Notes: generated by a model from the letters alone, not told the origin. Positions 1-7,221 are shown, counted from the stretch's first letter. The stretch: DNA of 12,815 nucleotides from CAZBQG01 sp964493945 (GCA_964493945.1 CAZBQG010000119.1:1-12815); one strand, 5' to 3'. Program-made: numbers and translations.

Positions 1-50
1 TATACCGCGAAAAGCGTTGATAGGATTGGTTCTATGAAAAGAGCCGGGTA

Positions 51-87
51 CTGTGACTTCTTTTAGTCACGGGGCAGAATAGCCCCC
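51..87 (-). terminator. Tandem hairpins downstream of the ligase gene (possible terminator)
   Basis: Two adjacent inverted repeats follow the stop codon of the minus-strand ligase gene. One pairs 71-75 (GGGGC) with 82-86 (GCCCC) over a six-base loop. The other pairs 53-58 (GTGACT) with 65-70 (AGTCAC), also over a six-base loop. There is no clear U-tract after either stem on the minus strand, so this is at best a weak or factor-assisted terminator. The rest of 1-103 shows nothing recognisable. Confidence 0.3.
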
Positions 88-103
88 TGACCGGCATTTT
101 GCA

Positions 104-1494
104 CTACTGCTCAAGCAGACTCATGAAATCCTCGTATTTTCCGCTGGGGCCGCGGGGGATTTCATCGGGGTAGGACAGTTCCAAGTCAAAACCGCCGCCC
201 AGGTAACCAGTCAGGTAATCCCGCAGACGGGTGGTTTGGGCTTCGCTCAACTCCCCCTCCGCGACGATTTTGGCTTCGATGCGCCGGGTGTCGTGCTGGA
301 CGATCTGGAACTGGCGGACGGGGGCGGCGGCGAGCATTTCCGTTTCCGGGAAGCTGGGCCAGATTTTGCCGCCATCCGGCAGGCTGAGCATGTTGCGGGC
401 CCGGCCATGGATGCGCGTGAGAACCCCTAACCCTCGCCCGCAGGGGCAGGCTTTGCCAACTTCCGCGTAATCGCCGATCTCATAGCGGATCAGGGGAGAG
501 GCGAAATTATGCAGATCGCTGATCACCACCCGGCCCGTCTCCCCGGCCCGCAAGGCTTCCCATCCTCGTCCAGAATTTCCACCAGGAGATTTTCGGCCTG
601 CACATGATAGACAGGTTCGCCGGGGCATTGCAGGGCCGTCAGGCCGGCTTCTTCCGAGGAATAGGCATCCACCACCGGGACGTTCCAGACCTCCTGGCAG
701 GTCTCGCCCAACGCTGGGTCCAGAACCTCGCTCATGGTCGCCACATGAACCAGTTTTTCAGGCTTCACACCCCGCTCCCAGCTGAGTTTGAGAAGTTCCG
801 CCAGATTGGAAGGGAAAGTGAGCAGAAAATCGGGGTTTTTGTCCAAAAGCCAGTCAAGCTGTTGGCTCACCGGGCGGTTGATGAGGAACAGAAACATGGG
901 CCCGGAGCGGAAGGCAGGCACCCAACCTATTCCCTTATCCGCTTGGGCGGATTTGGCCCTGGCCGGATTAAGATTGCGGATGCAACAGACTTGAGCCGAA
1001 AAATTTCGCCCATGCCAATGGTGATAGCGCAGGTTGATCGCGGCCTGAAACAGCTTGGTAACAGCGGTGTTTTTCAATGTGATGGGCCGCCCGACGGAAC
1101 CCGAAGTGGTGACATTGCCGGGCTTGCCGTGATTGGCGGGCAGGCTGGTGCTAATCATGTCCTCCCCGGCCTCCTGCACCTCAATGCGTTTGAGGATGGG
1201 AATGCGTTGCCAATCCGCGAGAGTCAAATCATTGACCGGGATTTGGGCCAGCGCTTCCAGGCGCTGGCGGTAAAAGGGGACCGTTTTCAGGGTGTGGGCG
1301 GCCAAAAGCCCAAGCTGGCGGAGCTGGGCGGAAAGAAGTTCCTCCGCCGGCCAGAACTGGCTTTTTTCAAACTGATAGGCGAGCGCCATTACCGTGGCCG
1401 CGGGGCCGTCCGGAGTGGCCGGCCAGCCAATGCCGGCGGCCGATCGGCGCGGTATCTCCTTAGCCCATTGATCGTCCAAATGCCGCCCTCCCAA
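104..1494 (-). pseudogene. PaaK-like adenylate-forming CoA ligase, frameshifted
   Basis: This is a phenylacetate-CoA ligase (PaaK/CapK) family gene. Such cytoplasmic enzymes adenylate a carboxylic acid and transfer it to CoA. The N-terminal part (1494 to about 545) carries the family features TVPFYRQRL (about residues 71-79), the nucleotide loop TTSGSVGRP (129-137) and VVDAYSSEEAGLTALQCP (274-291). It then runs into a stop at 523. The rest continues in another frame from about 540 to 104, with ETGRVVISDL, LIRYEIGDYAEVG and a C-terminal lid domain. One extra G in the run of four at 541-544 (CCCC on the plus strand) would restore a single protein of about 463 residues, normal for the family. 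The start is uncertain: TTG at 1494 keeps the segment with GIGWPATPDG, and ATG at 1389 would shorten it by 35 residues. The gene is divergent from the FAH-family gene at 1588. The lesion may be a true mutation or a homopolymer sequencing error. The substrate is unknown. Confidence 0.85.
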
Positions 1495-1530
1495 ACGATT
1501 GCCCGACCGATCATAGACAATTTACGGCCA

Positions 1531-1543
1531 ATGATGCCATCAT
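1531..1543. promoter_or_regulatory. Perfect dyad in the divergent intergenic region (candidate operator)
   Basis: ATGATG-C-CATCAT is a perfect 6-1-6 palindrome centred at 1537. It is flanked by GGCC on both sides (1526-1529 and 1547-1550). It lies between the divergent ligase (-) and FAH-family (+) genes, where a repressor or activator could act on both. No convincing -35/-10 pair was found for the plus-strand gene, although TAATAATTT at 1561-1569 is AT-rich enough to serve as a -10 region. The operator role is inference. Confidence 0.3.
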
Positions 1544-1587
1544 GGGGGCCTGAAGCAGGGTAATAATTTAATCGGGAGAAAATAATC

Positions 1588-2505
1588 GTGAGAGTCATTT
1601 CATATATTCATAACGGAAACCCCGGCGTCGGCGTGATGGTCGATGATGAAGGGTTTGTGGCACTTTCCAACGCGGCGCCCGATTTGCCGGATAATCTCCG
1701 CGGCATTTTGGAAGTGGACCCGGACCTGGACAAAGTACGCGCCACCACCGAAGGAAAGCCAGCGGACATGTCCGTCTCCGATGTCAGTTTCGATCCCGTG
1801 ATCCCGGCACCCCACGCCACCTGGGCGCTCGCCTTGAATTACAAGCTGCATATCGAAGAGACGGGCCTGACCACGTCGACCGATTATCCGCAGATTTTCC
1901 ACCGCTTGCCCATCAGCCAGGTGGGCCATGGTGAGGAGCTTTGGGCACCCGATTTGAAAATCGCCGAATCCTATGATTATGAAGGCGAACTGGCGGTGAT
2001 CATCGGCAAGCCCGGCAGGTTTATTCAGGTGGAAAACGCCTTCGAACATGTGGCCGGATATTCATGTTACAACGAAGGATCGGTGCGCGAATATCAAAGC
2101 CAGAACCGGCAATTTGGTCTGGGTAAGAATTTCGAACGTTCGGGCAGCTTCGGGCCCTGGCTCATGACCCGGGACGAATTCGGCGATCCGGCCGGTCACC
2201 GGCTGATCACCCGGCTCAACGGGATCGAGCGCCAGAACTCGCCAATTTCCGATCTGCTGTTCAATGTGCCAAAACTTGTGGCCTTTCTGTCGGAAGGCTA
2301 CACCTTGCAGCCGGGCGACGTGATCGTCACCGGATCACCCGGCGCCTTGCCCCTGAATCCGGGCGAAAAGCCCGAAACGCCCAGGGGTAATGTAGTGGTG
2401 GAAGGCCAGCTTCATATGCGGGCGGGCGATGTGTGCGAGGTGGAAATCGACGGGCTGGGCACCCTTTCCAACTCGGTCATCACGGACCCGACGCCCCTGC
2501 CCTGA
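1588..2505 (+). CDS. Fumarylacetoacetate hydrolase (FAH) family protein
   Basis: This 305-residue protein belongs to the FAH superfamily, metal-dependent enzymes that hydrolyse C-C bonds of diketo acids or hydrate or decarboxylate related 2-keto acids. The start is GTG at 1588, with GGGAGA at 1574-1579 as ribosome binding site. Visible family features are YDYEGELAVIIGKPG (metal ligands Glu132 and Glu134), GYSCYNEGSVREYQ (156-170), GKNFERSGSFGPWL (179-192, with Lys180), and GDVIVTGSPGALP (243-255). Glu163 occupies the third metal-ligand position, where many members have Asp. It stands alone on the plus strand and converges on the MetE-like gene with only 2 bp between the stop codons. It is only distantly similar to the second FAH-family protein at 4595-5566, so the two probably act on different intermediates. 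The substrate cannot be named. Confidence 0.93.
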   Translation: MRVISYIHNGNPGVGVMVDDEGFVALSNAAPDLPDNLRGILEVDPDLDKVRATTEGKPADMSVSDVSFDPVIPAPHATWALALNYKLHIEETGLTTSTDYPQIFHRLPISQVGHGEELWAPDLKIAESYDYEGELAVIIGKPGRFIQVENAFEHVAGYSCYNEGSVREYQSQNRQFGLGKNFERSGSFGPWLMTRDEFGDPAGHRLITRLNGIERQNSPISDLLFNVPKLVAFLSEGYTLQPGDVIVTGSPGALPLNPGEKPETPRGNVVVEGQLHMRAGDVCEVEIDGLGTLSNSVITDPTPLP

Positions 2506-2507
2506 GG

Positions 2508-3545
2508 TTATCCCCCGTCGGCGGCCTCGGCGTGGATGCGCAGTAGTTCAGGGATGGTATCCGCTGGCCGCCGGCCGAAGCCGCATTCCGTGGCGACCCC
2601 GAATTCCTGGATGAATTTTTCGGCCACCGCGATCCGCGCCTTGGTCCCCAGGGCCCCGTCACCATGGTGAACCAGGCCCAGGTATAATTCCGTCCCGGGG
2701 CTCAGCACCAGCCCATCAAGGGGGGCGAAATAAGCTTCGTCCGCGCGCCCTCTGGGCACCGCCATATGCATCCAACCCACGCCGCGTGGAGCGCCCGCGC
2801 AAATGCCGTTGGCGAAGGCGACGCTGGTCCCCAGGTCCTGGGGCTCGACGATATGCTGGTGGCCCGGATCGCCATAACACAAATGTATGCCGGCCTCGAT
2901 GCCGTCCGGTACGTATCCCAGATGCCGGCAGACGCGGGTCACCGATCCTTCCAGCGCATCGGCGTAGTGCAGTGGAGGACCGCCGTCATGGCCGACGACC
3001 TCGTAGCAGACATCGAACTGGATGGCCAGATCATCGGGCGGAATGGCGGCGGCGATATCTGCCACCTCGCCGGCCAGGGCCGCTTCGACGGCCGCCTCCA
3101 GGATTTGGCGCGCCTCCATTTCGATAAAGCCCGAAAGCACGGCGGTGGCCGTCGGAATGGAAACCTGAAAGCGCGTGGCCTGGGGAATGGTCCCTGCGTC
3201 GCGCAGGGCCTTGAATTTGGCATAAGAAGACAGGGCTTCCCTGGCATAGCCGAAGCGGCCCAAATCCAGCTCCGCCACACTCACATCATCGCCCGGCACA
3301 TAGAAGGCCCGCTCCACGTTGTCTTTGAAACCCTCCAGTTTCTTGGACGCGTCGGAGACCCGTATTTGGGGATGGGCGGCGAAGGTTTCGTCGAGCCACC
3401 TGATCCAGTAATTCCGGTTGCCGGTCTCCCCATCGGGGTAGCGTTTGGCACGGGCGCCGACGATCTCGCCCAAGGCATTGAAAACAGCATCGGCACTGCC
3501 CAGGCCGATATTGCCGGTGAACAGAATACCGCGTTGGTTATCCAT
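2508..3545 (-). CDS. MetE C-terminal/UROD-superfamily protein (cobalamin-independent methionine synthase-like)
   Basis: This 345-residue protein resembles the catalytic C-terminal barrel of cobalamin-independent methionine synthase and related zinc-dependent thiol alkyltransferases. ATG at 3545 follows GGAGGAAAAC, a strong ribosome binding site; a longer in-frame opening upstream lacks such a site. The zinc-site pattern is visible as His221-x-Cys223 (HLCYGD) and Cys321 in TECGFGRRP near the C-terminus, matching the HxC...C arrangement of MetE. The glutamate ligand is not certain. The MetE N-terminal domain is absent, as in stand-alone core-MetE proteins. It is the last gene of the minus-strand operon, 92 bp after the VOC gene, with a hairpin in that gap. 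In a catabolic operon it more likely transfers or removes a methyl or thiol-linked group than makes methionine; that is inference. Confidence 0.82.
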   Translation of the reverse strand: MDNQRGILFTGNIGLGSADAVFNALGEIVGARAKRYPDGETGNRNYWIRWLDETFAAHPQIRVSDASKKLEGFKDNVERAFYVPGDDVSVAELDLGRFGYAREALSSYAKFKALRDAGTIPQATRFQVSIPTATAVLSGFIEMEARQILEAAVEAALAGEVADIAAAIPPDDLAIQFDVCYEVVGHDGGPPLHYADALEGSVTRVCRHLGYVPDGIEAGIHLCYGDPGHQHIVEPQDLGTSVAFANGICAGAPRGVGWMHMAVPRGRADEAYFAPLDGLVLSPGTELYLGLVHHGDGALGTKARIAVAEKFIQEFGVATECGFGRRPADTIPELLRIHAEAADGG

Positions 3546-3600
3546 GTTTTCCTCCAGCTCTAATCTGTGTTCAAAAGTACCCGTGCGTTCTCGCCCGGCA

Positions 3601-3622
3601 GATTGGCATGGGTGTGCCAATC
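3601..3622. promoter_or_regulatory. Intergenic hairpin between the VOC and MetE-like genes
   Basis: GATTGGCA (3601-3608) and TGCCAATC (3615-3622) form a perfect 8-bp stem with a six-base loop. They lie between the VOC stop codon and the MetE-like start. There is no U-run on the minus-strand side, so it is not a standard terminator. It could stabilise or process the operon mRNA, or be a protein-binding dyad for a separate promoter of the MetE-like gene. Confidence 0.35.
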
Positions 3623-3637
3623 GATGATCATGGCGGG

Positions 3638-4093
3638 TTAGAAGCGGGCATCGTGATAGCGTCCTGCCTGGGCCTGCGCCGGATCGTGGCGGAATTCCCA
3701 CCAATTGCTGTCCTGATCGCGCAGCATGAAGGAGCGCAAACCATCCACTTCCTTAACTTCGCCGATTTCCTGGATGGCGTAGTCTTTCTCGTGCTTCAGC
3801 GCCATCTCCCGGGCCCAGTCCACATCGCCCGGCTCATTTACGGCCAAAATCCAACGATTTTCCGCCTGCTGCTGGATCAAGATCTTGGCCTGGCCGCCAA
3901 CGGCCACCAGATATCCGTCGCCGCCCATCAGCAAGGACCCCGCCGCCTTGACATGGCGCACGAAGGGAATACCCAAAAATTCCCGGTAGAATTTTTTGGA
4001 ATTGGCAAGGTCCAGGGTCTGCATGGTGCCATGGGACAGATGGGTTGCCTGGATGACCGGCTCCGAGGCCGGGGCTTGGTTGGTATCTGACAT
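3638..4093 (-). CDS. VOC family (glyoxalase/extradiol dioxygenase fold) protein, copy 1
   Basis: This 151-residue single-domain vicinal-oxygen-chelate protein starts at ATG 4093, after AAGGGAG about ten bases upstream. Two beta-alpha-beta-beta-beta modules are visible. The first begins at THLSHGTMQTLDL and continues NSKKFYREFLGI; the second ends in FMLRDQDSNWWEFRHDP. In the VOC metal-site pattern His21 and Glu133 are present, but the middle ligand position is Arg80 (ENRWILAV). The neighbouring VOC protein aligns to it without gaps over the C-terminal module and has His at that position. It lies 16 bp after copy 2 in the same operon. Members of this group are often labelled extradiol dioxygenase or glyoxalase, but the incomplete H-H-E set makes an independent dioxygenase doubtful. 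The specific reaction is unknown. Confidence 0.85.
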   Translation of the reverse strand: MSDTNQAPASEPVIQATHLSHGTMQTLDLANSKKFYREFLGIPFVRHVKAAGSLLMGGDGYLVAVGGQAKILIQQQAENRWILAVNEPGDVDWAREMALKHEKDYAIQEIGEVKEVDGLRSFMLRDQDSNWWEFRHDPAQAQAGRYHDARF

Positions 4094-4109
4094 GGTGATT
4101 GCGCTCCCT

Positions 4110-4595
4110 TCAGGTGGGGATCTGATCGCCCTTGGCGAATTTTTCATGGACTGTGGAAGGATGGTGCTCCACCTCCCACCAGTGGCCGTCCACATCCTTG
4201 AAATAAAAGGCATAGACGCCGTGCTGGTCACTCACCCTTTGCACCAGATCGATGCCGTAATAATCCTTGTGCTTCTCGGCCATGTCATGGGCGGCGTCCA
4301 CTTCGGCCCGGCTGGCCACATCCACGCCCCAATGATTGAAGCGGCCCTGCACGGTCTCGATTGCTTGGGCTTCGCTCACCTCGATCATCCAATAGGTGCC
4401 GCCGGCCTCGGCCCGGGCCCGGTTGCGGACCAGCAATCGCCCGTCGGGCCCCTCGGCGCACTGCAGGCCCAGGAACCCTTCGCAGAGGCGCCTGGTGCGC
4501 GCCAGATCCGTGGTCAATAATGTCCCGCCGACCAGCATGGCCGGGTGGTTGAGGGGCTCCAGCCCCAGATAGTCCCGTGCTCGGTCATCATTCAT
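4110..4595 (-). CDS. VOC family (glyoxalase/extradiol dioxygenase fold) protein, copy 2
   Basis: This 161-residue VOC protein is paralogous to copy 1. ATG at 4595 overlaps the stop of the upstream FAH gene by one base (TAATG), and GGGGAGGAAAATA precedes it, so translation is probably coupled. Module 1 contains LVGGTLLTTDLARTRRLCEGFLGL; module 2 contains FNHWGVDV and ends in FYFKDVDGHWWEVEHHP. His88 and Glu141 fit the second and third metal ligands, but the first ligand position, His21 in copy 1, is Gly23 here. Each paralogue therefore lacks a different ligand. VOC sites in glyoxalase I-type dimers are built from modules of two chains, so a heterodimer could assemble one complete site; that is inference. 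The substrate is unknown. Confidence 0.85.
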   Translation of the reverse strand: MNDDRARDYLGLEPLNHPAMLVGGTLLTTDLARTRRLCEGFLGLQCAEGPDGRLLVRNRARAEAGGTYWMIEVSEAQAIETVQGRFNHWGVDVASRAEVDAAHDMAEKHKDYYGIDLVQRVSDQHGVYAFYFKDVDGHWWEVEHHPSTVHEKFAKGDQIPT

Positions 4596-5566
4596 TATTT
4601 TCCTCCCCGGATTACCGGATTGCTCAACGTGCCGATGCCCTCGCCCCACAGCTCGCAGACATCGCCTTCCTTCAAGAATTTGGGTGGCTTCATGCTGAAC
4701 CCGACACCGGGTGGTGATCCGGTTGCGAACAGATCACCAGGATGAAATTCGAACCATTGGGAAAAATAAGAAATGGTGCGGGCGATGGTGAAACAAAGAT
4801 CTTCTGTCGAGGAATCCTGCATGACCTCGCCATTGACCAGGGTCTTGATCCTGGTGGCGTCGGGATCGGGTATCTCGTCCTTGGTGGCGATGCAGGGACC
4901 CAATGGCCCGAAGGTGGGCGGGTTCTTGCCCAAATGCACGAAGGTCCAGTCTCTTTCGCCGGTTTCCTTGTTGAGCGCTGATGCGTTCCAGTCCCGGGCG
5001 CTCACATCGTTATAGAGCGTATATCCGGCGATGCAGTCCACCACTTCGCTTTCTTCTATGTCAAAGCAGCGCCGCCCGAAGACCACGGTGAATTCGCATT
5101 CCCAATCCACCATGTCGGGATATTTGGGGGGCAGCTCGATGGCCGTGCCGTGGCCGATGACGCCCCTTGGATTGACCATGCGGGCGATGGGCTCGTCATG
5201 GAAATGGAGCTCGCGCCCTTCCTTGGCGGCCATCTCCACCATGTGGGAGCGGTAATTGCGCCCGCTGGACATGAGCAGACTGGGGCGCGGGATGGGGGCC
5301 GTCAGTTTGGTGTCTTCCAATGCCGTCAGCGCGCCTTGTTGGCGGAGGCTGTCTTTCGCCGGATCGGCTGCCCCGCCCACCTCGCCGGTGACCCGTCTGG
5401 CGGTTTCAAGATATTCATCCATATCTTCCAGCAAAGTCATCATATCCGCCGGCAGGGTCAGGGCGGCGGGTGCGAATTCCCCTACTTTGGCGAAGTTCAA
5501 TACCTGGCCCTCAATCAGTGCGCCGGTTTGCCCGCCGTCCGATGCTTCGATGGTTACCAGATGCAT
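4595..5566 (-). CDS. Fumarylacetoacetate hydrolase family protein (second copy)
   Basis: This 323-residue FAH-superfamily protein starts at ATG 5566, with a GGGGAGGC ribosome binding site just upstream and 14 bp after the thiolase-like gene. An in-frame open region extends further upstream but overlaps the thiolase gene and is not part of the protein. Family features are LLMSSGRNYRSH (98-108), DWECEFTVVFG (154-164, metal ligands Glu156 and Glu158), YNDVSARDW (185-193, Asp187 as canonical third ligand), HLGKNPPTFGPLGP (211-224) and GDLFATGSPPGVGF (278-290). It carries the full metal-ligand set and should be active as a hydrolase, hydratase or isomerase on a 2-keto or beta-diketo acid. It sits third in the minus-strand operon, so its substrate is probably a product of the thiolase-like step or of its partner reactions. 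Confidence 0.93.
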   Translation of the reverse strand: MHLVTIEASDGGQTGALIEGQVLNFAKVGEFAPAALTLPADMMTLLEDMDEYLETARRVTGEVGGAADPAKDSLRQQGALTALEDTKLTAPIPRPSLLMSSGRNYRSHMVEMAAKEGRELHFHDEPIARMVNPRGVIGHGTAIELPPKYPDMVDWECEFTVVFGRRCFDIEESEVVDCIAGYTLYNDVSARDWNASALNKETGERDWTFVHLGKNPPTFGPLGPCIATKDEIPDPDATRIKTLVNGEVMQDSSTEDLCFTIARTISYFSQWFEFHPGDLFATGSPPGVGFSMKPPKFLKEGDVCELWGEGIGTLSNPVIRGGK

Positions 5567-5580
5567 CTTGCCTGCCTCCC

Positions 5581-6762
5581 CTAAAGGGCCGCTTCGGTTC
5601 CGAAGATGGCGGTCACCTGGCTCGACAGTCGCCCCCCATTGCCGTTGGCCAGGGCCAGCTCCGCGCCTTCGATTTGGCGCTCTCCGCAGATGCCCCTCAA
5701 TTGCTCCACGGCCTCGATGGTCACGAAAATACCGTACATGCCTGGATGCACACAGGACAAATCGCCGCCATTGGTGTTCACCGGCAATGTTCCGCCGGGG
5801 GCAATATTGCCATCGCCGACAAACCGCCCGCCTTCGCCCTTGGGGCAAAAGCCCAGATCTTCCAGGAACAAGATCGTGTTGATGGTGAAGGCGTCGTAGA
5901 ATTCGGCGACATCAATATCGCCGGCGCTGACATTGGCCATGTCGAAGGCGCGGGGGCCGGACTGGGCCGCCGCCGTGGTGGTCAGATCGGGCATCTGGGC
6001 GATCTGGTCATGGGTGATGGCCGATCCCACGCCCAAAAGATAGACGGGCTTTTGGGCCAAATTCCGGGCCATCTTGGTCGAGACCATGATGATCGCCGCA
6101 CCCGCGTCCGAAATCAGGTAGCAATCCAGCACGGTAAAGGGATCACAGGCCAGCCGCGCATTGGCCACGTCTTCCAGCGTCAGGGGGTCTTGCATTTCGG
6201 CCCGGGGGTTCTTTTGCGCCCATTGACGCGCCGCGACGGAGACGGCGGAAAGCTGATCGCGGGTGGTGCTAAACTCATGCATGTGCCGCGCCGCCGAAAG
6301 GGAATAGGAAATCACCGGGTTGCGGGGCTTGAAGACGGATTCGTGGGGTGTTCCCGCATCGGGCGGAACGGCGGGGGGCGCCTTCGGATTGTCCCGGCGT
6401 GCTTTCCGCGCACTGCGGCTGATGGAGCCGTAACAAATCAGGGCCACCTGGCAGACGCCGCTATGGATGGCCGTGGCAGCCGATTGGACGCAATTGACGA
6501 AGGATGATCCGCCGATATTGGTGCTGTCGACGAAATTGGGGCTGACCCCCAGATATTCCGCCGCCATCAGCCCGTGAAAACGTTGGCCCATGGAGGAAAC
6601 GAACAATCCATCCACCTGATCCTTTGTGATGCCCGCATCCATGAGCGTGTGGTGCACGGCCTCGGCCATGACTTCCATTTCGGTGCGGCCCGGCAGATCG
6701 CTAAATTCGGTCACACCCACGCCGGCGACAGCGGCGACCCCTCTGATATCATGGGCCATCAT
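5581..6762 (-). CDS. Thiolase-fold protein lacking the catalytic cysteines (SCP2-thiolase/Ltp2-like)
   Basis: This 393-residue protein has the thiolase fold of the lipid-transfer/SCP2 thiolase branch. The nucleophile Cys position of ordinary thiolases falls on Gly85/Ser86 in TNIGGSSF, and the C-terminal Cys of the usual CxG motif is absent (LANGNGGRLSS, about 371-381). The NGGDLSCVHPG segment keeps His339. DIDVAEFYDAFTIN (282-295) is the conserved acidic/Tyr segment of this branch. Loss of both cysteines argues against an ordinary Claisen thiolase. Family members such as Ltp2 act as retro-aldolases on CoA thioesters and need a DUF35 partner. The gene overlaps the DUF35 gene by 4 bp (ATGA), which supports a stoichiometric complex. 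Two consecutive ATGs (6762 and 6759) make the exact start uncertain by one residue. The acyl-CoA substrate is unknown. Confidence 0.9.
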   Translation of the reverse strand: MMAHDIRGVAAVAGVGVTEFSDLPGRTEMEVMAEAVHHTLMDAGITKDQVDGLFVSSMGQRFHGLMAAEYLGVSPNFVDSTNIGGSSFVNCVQSAATAIHSGVCQVALICYGSISRSARKARRDNPKAPPAVPPDAGTPHESVFKPRNPVISYSLSAARHMHEFSTTRDQLSAVSVAARQWAQKNPRAEMQDPLTLEDVANARLACDPFTVLDCYLISDAGAAIIMVSTKMARNLAQKPVYLLGVGSAITHDQIAQMPDLTTTAAAQSGPRAFDMANVSAGDIDVAEFYDAFTINTILFLEDLGFCPKGEGGRFVGDGNIAPGGTLPVNTNGGDLSCVHPGMYGIFVTIEAVEQLRGICGERQIEGAELALANGNGGRLSSQVTAIFGTEAAL

Positions 6763-7160
6763 GCCGCTCCTCCGGATGACTTGCGAAATAGAATCTCGGG
6801 CGTTTCGCCGATCTCGCCCACGAAGGCTTGGACGGCCATGCCGATGCTCACTTCGCCCGCATCCATTTCCACTACCCGGCTCATCAGGCGTGGCCCTTCA
6901 GCCAGCTCGATCACCGAGATATTGTAATCCTCGCCCGCCTTGGGGGATTGGCGGACGACCGAGGTGGAATAGACGCTGCCTTGGCCGCTGGCCTCGGTGG
7001 CGCTTAAATTGGGTGAGCCGCATTCCGGGCACAGCGCCCTTGGATAAAATATGTGGGCGCCGCAGGCTCCGCATTTCTGAATCAGAAGCCGGCCATTGGC
7101 CAGACCCTCCTGAAAGGCGGCCTCGGGCCCGGGCCCGGCGAATGGGTTGTCTTGGTTCAT
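6759..7160 (-). CDS. DUF35 / Zn-ribbon OB-fold protein, partner of the thiolase-like protein
   Basis: This 133-residue protein has a four-cysteine zinc ribbon, Cys30-x2-Cys33 and Cys44-x2-Cys47 (KCGACGAHIFYPRALCPECG), then an OB-fold domain from GQGSVYSTSVVRQSP to EILFRKSS. This is the standard DUF35 layout (rubredoxin-like ribbon plus DUF35_N/OB). Proteins of this type bind thiolase-superfamily enzymes and help hold or channel the acyl-CoA. It is the first gene of the minus-strand operon and its stop overlaps the thiolase start by four bases. ATG at 7160 follows a purine-rich leader with GGAGGGG about eight bases upstream and a promoter at 7192-7221. It is probably not active alone. Confidence 0.92.
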   Translation of the reverse strand: MNQDNPFAGPGPEAAFQEGLANGRLLIQKCGACGAHIFYPRALCPECGSPNLSATEASGQGSVYSTSVVRQSPKAGEDYNISVIELAEGPRLMSRVVEMDAGEVSIGMAVQAFVGEIGETPEILFRKSSGGAA

Positions 7161-7191
7161 TTTTTCAGTCCCCTCCCTCTCCCTCCTTAGT

Positions 7192-7221
7192 GTTGTATCG
7201 TTCCAAGATGTGCCTTGTCAA
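7192..7221 (-). promoter_or_regulatory. Sigma70-type promoter of the minus-strand operon
   Basis: On the minus strand TTGACA (7221-7216) is followed after 18 bases by TACAAC (7197-7192), a perfect -35 and a 4/6 -10. Transcription would start near 7185, leaving a leader of about 25 bases that contains the AAGGAGGG ribosome binding region and the DUF35 start at 7160. No start-site data are available. Confidence 0.5.

Noticed and set aside
604..1563. Long open frame on the plus strand (319 codons)
   Set aside because: It lies antisense to the PaaK-like ligase, whose protein is clearly recognisable; the plus-strand translation shows no family motif.
3546..3704. Longer N-terminus for the MetE-like protein (53 more residues)
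   Set aside because: The extra part is intergenic, has no family similarity and overlaps the VOC gene end, while ATG 3545 has a strong ribosome binding site.
5470..6507. Long open frame on the plus strand (345 codons)
   Set aside because: It is the antisense shadow of the thiolase-like and FAH genes, a common effect of GC-rich codon use, and has no recognisable domain.
5581..6762. Ordinary acetyl-CoA acetyltransferase
   Set aside because: Both active-site cysteines of thiolases are missing, so the name would mislead although the fold is the same.
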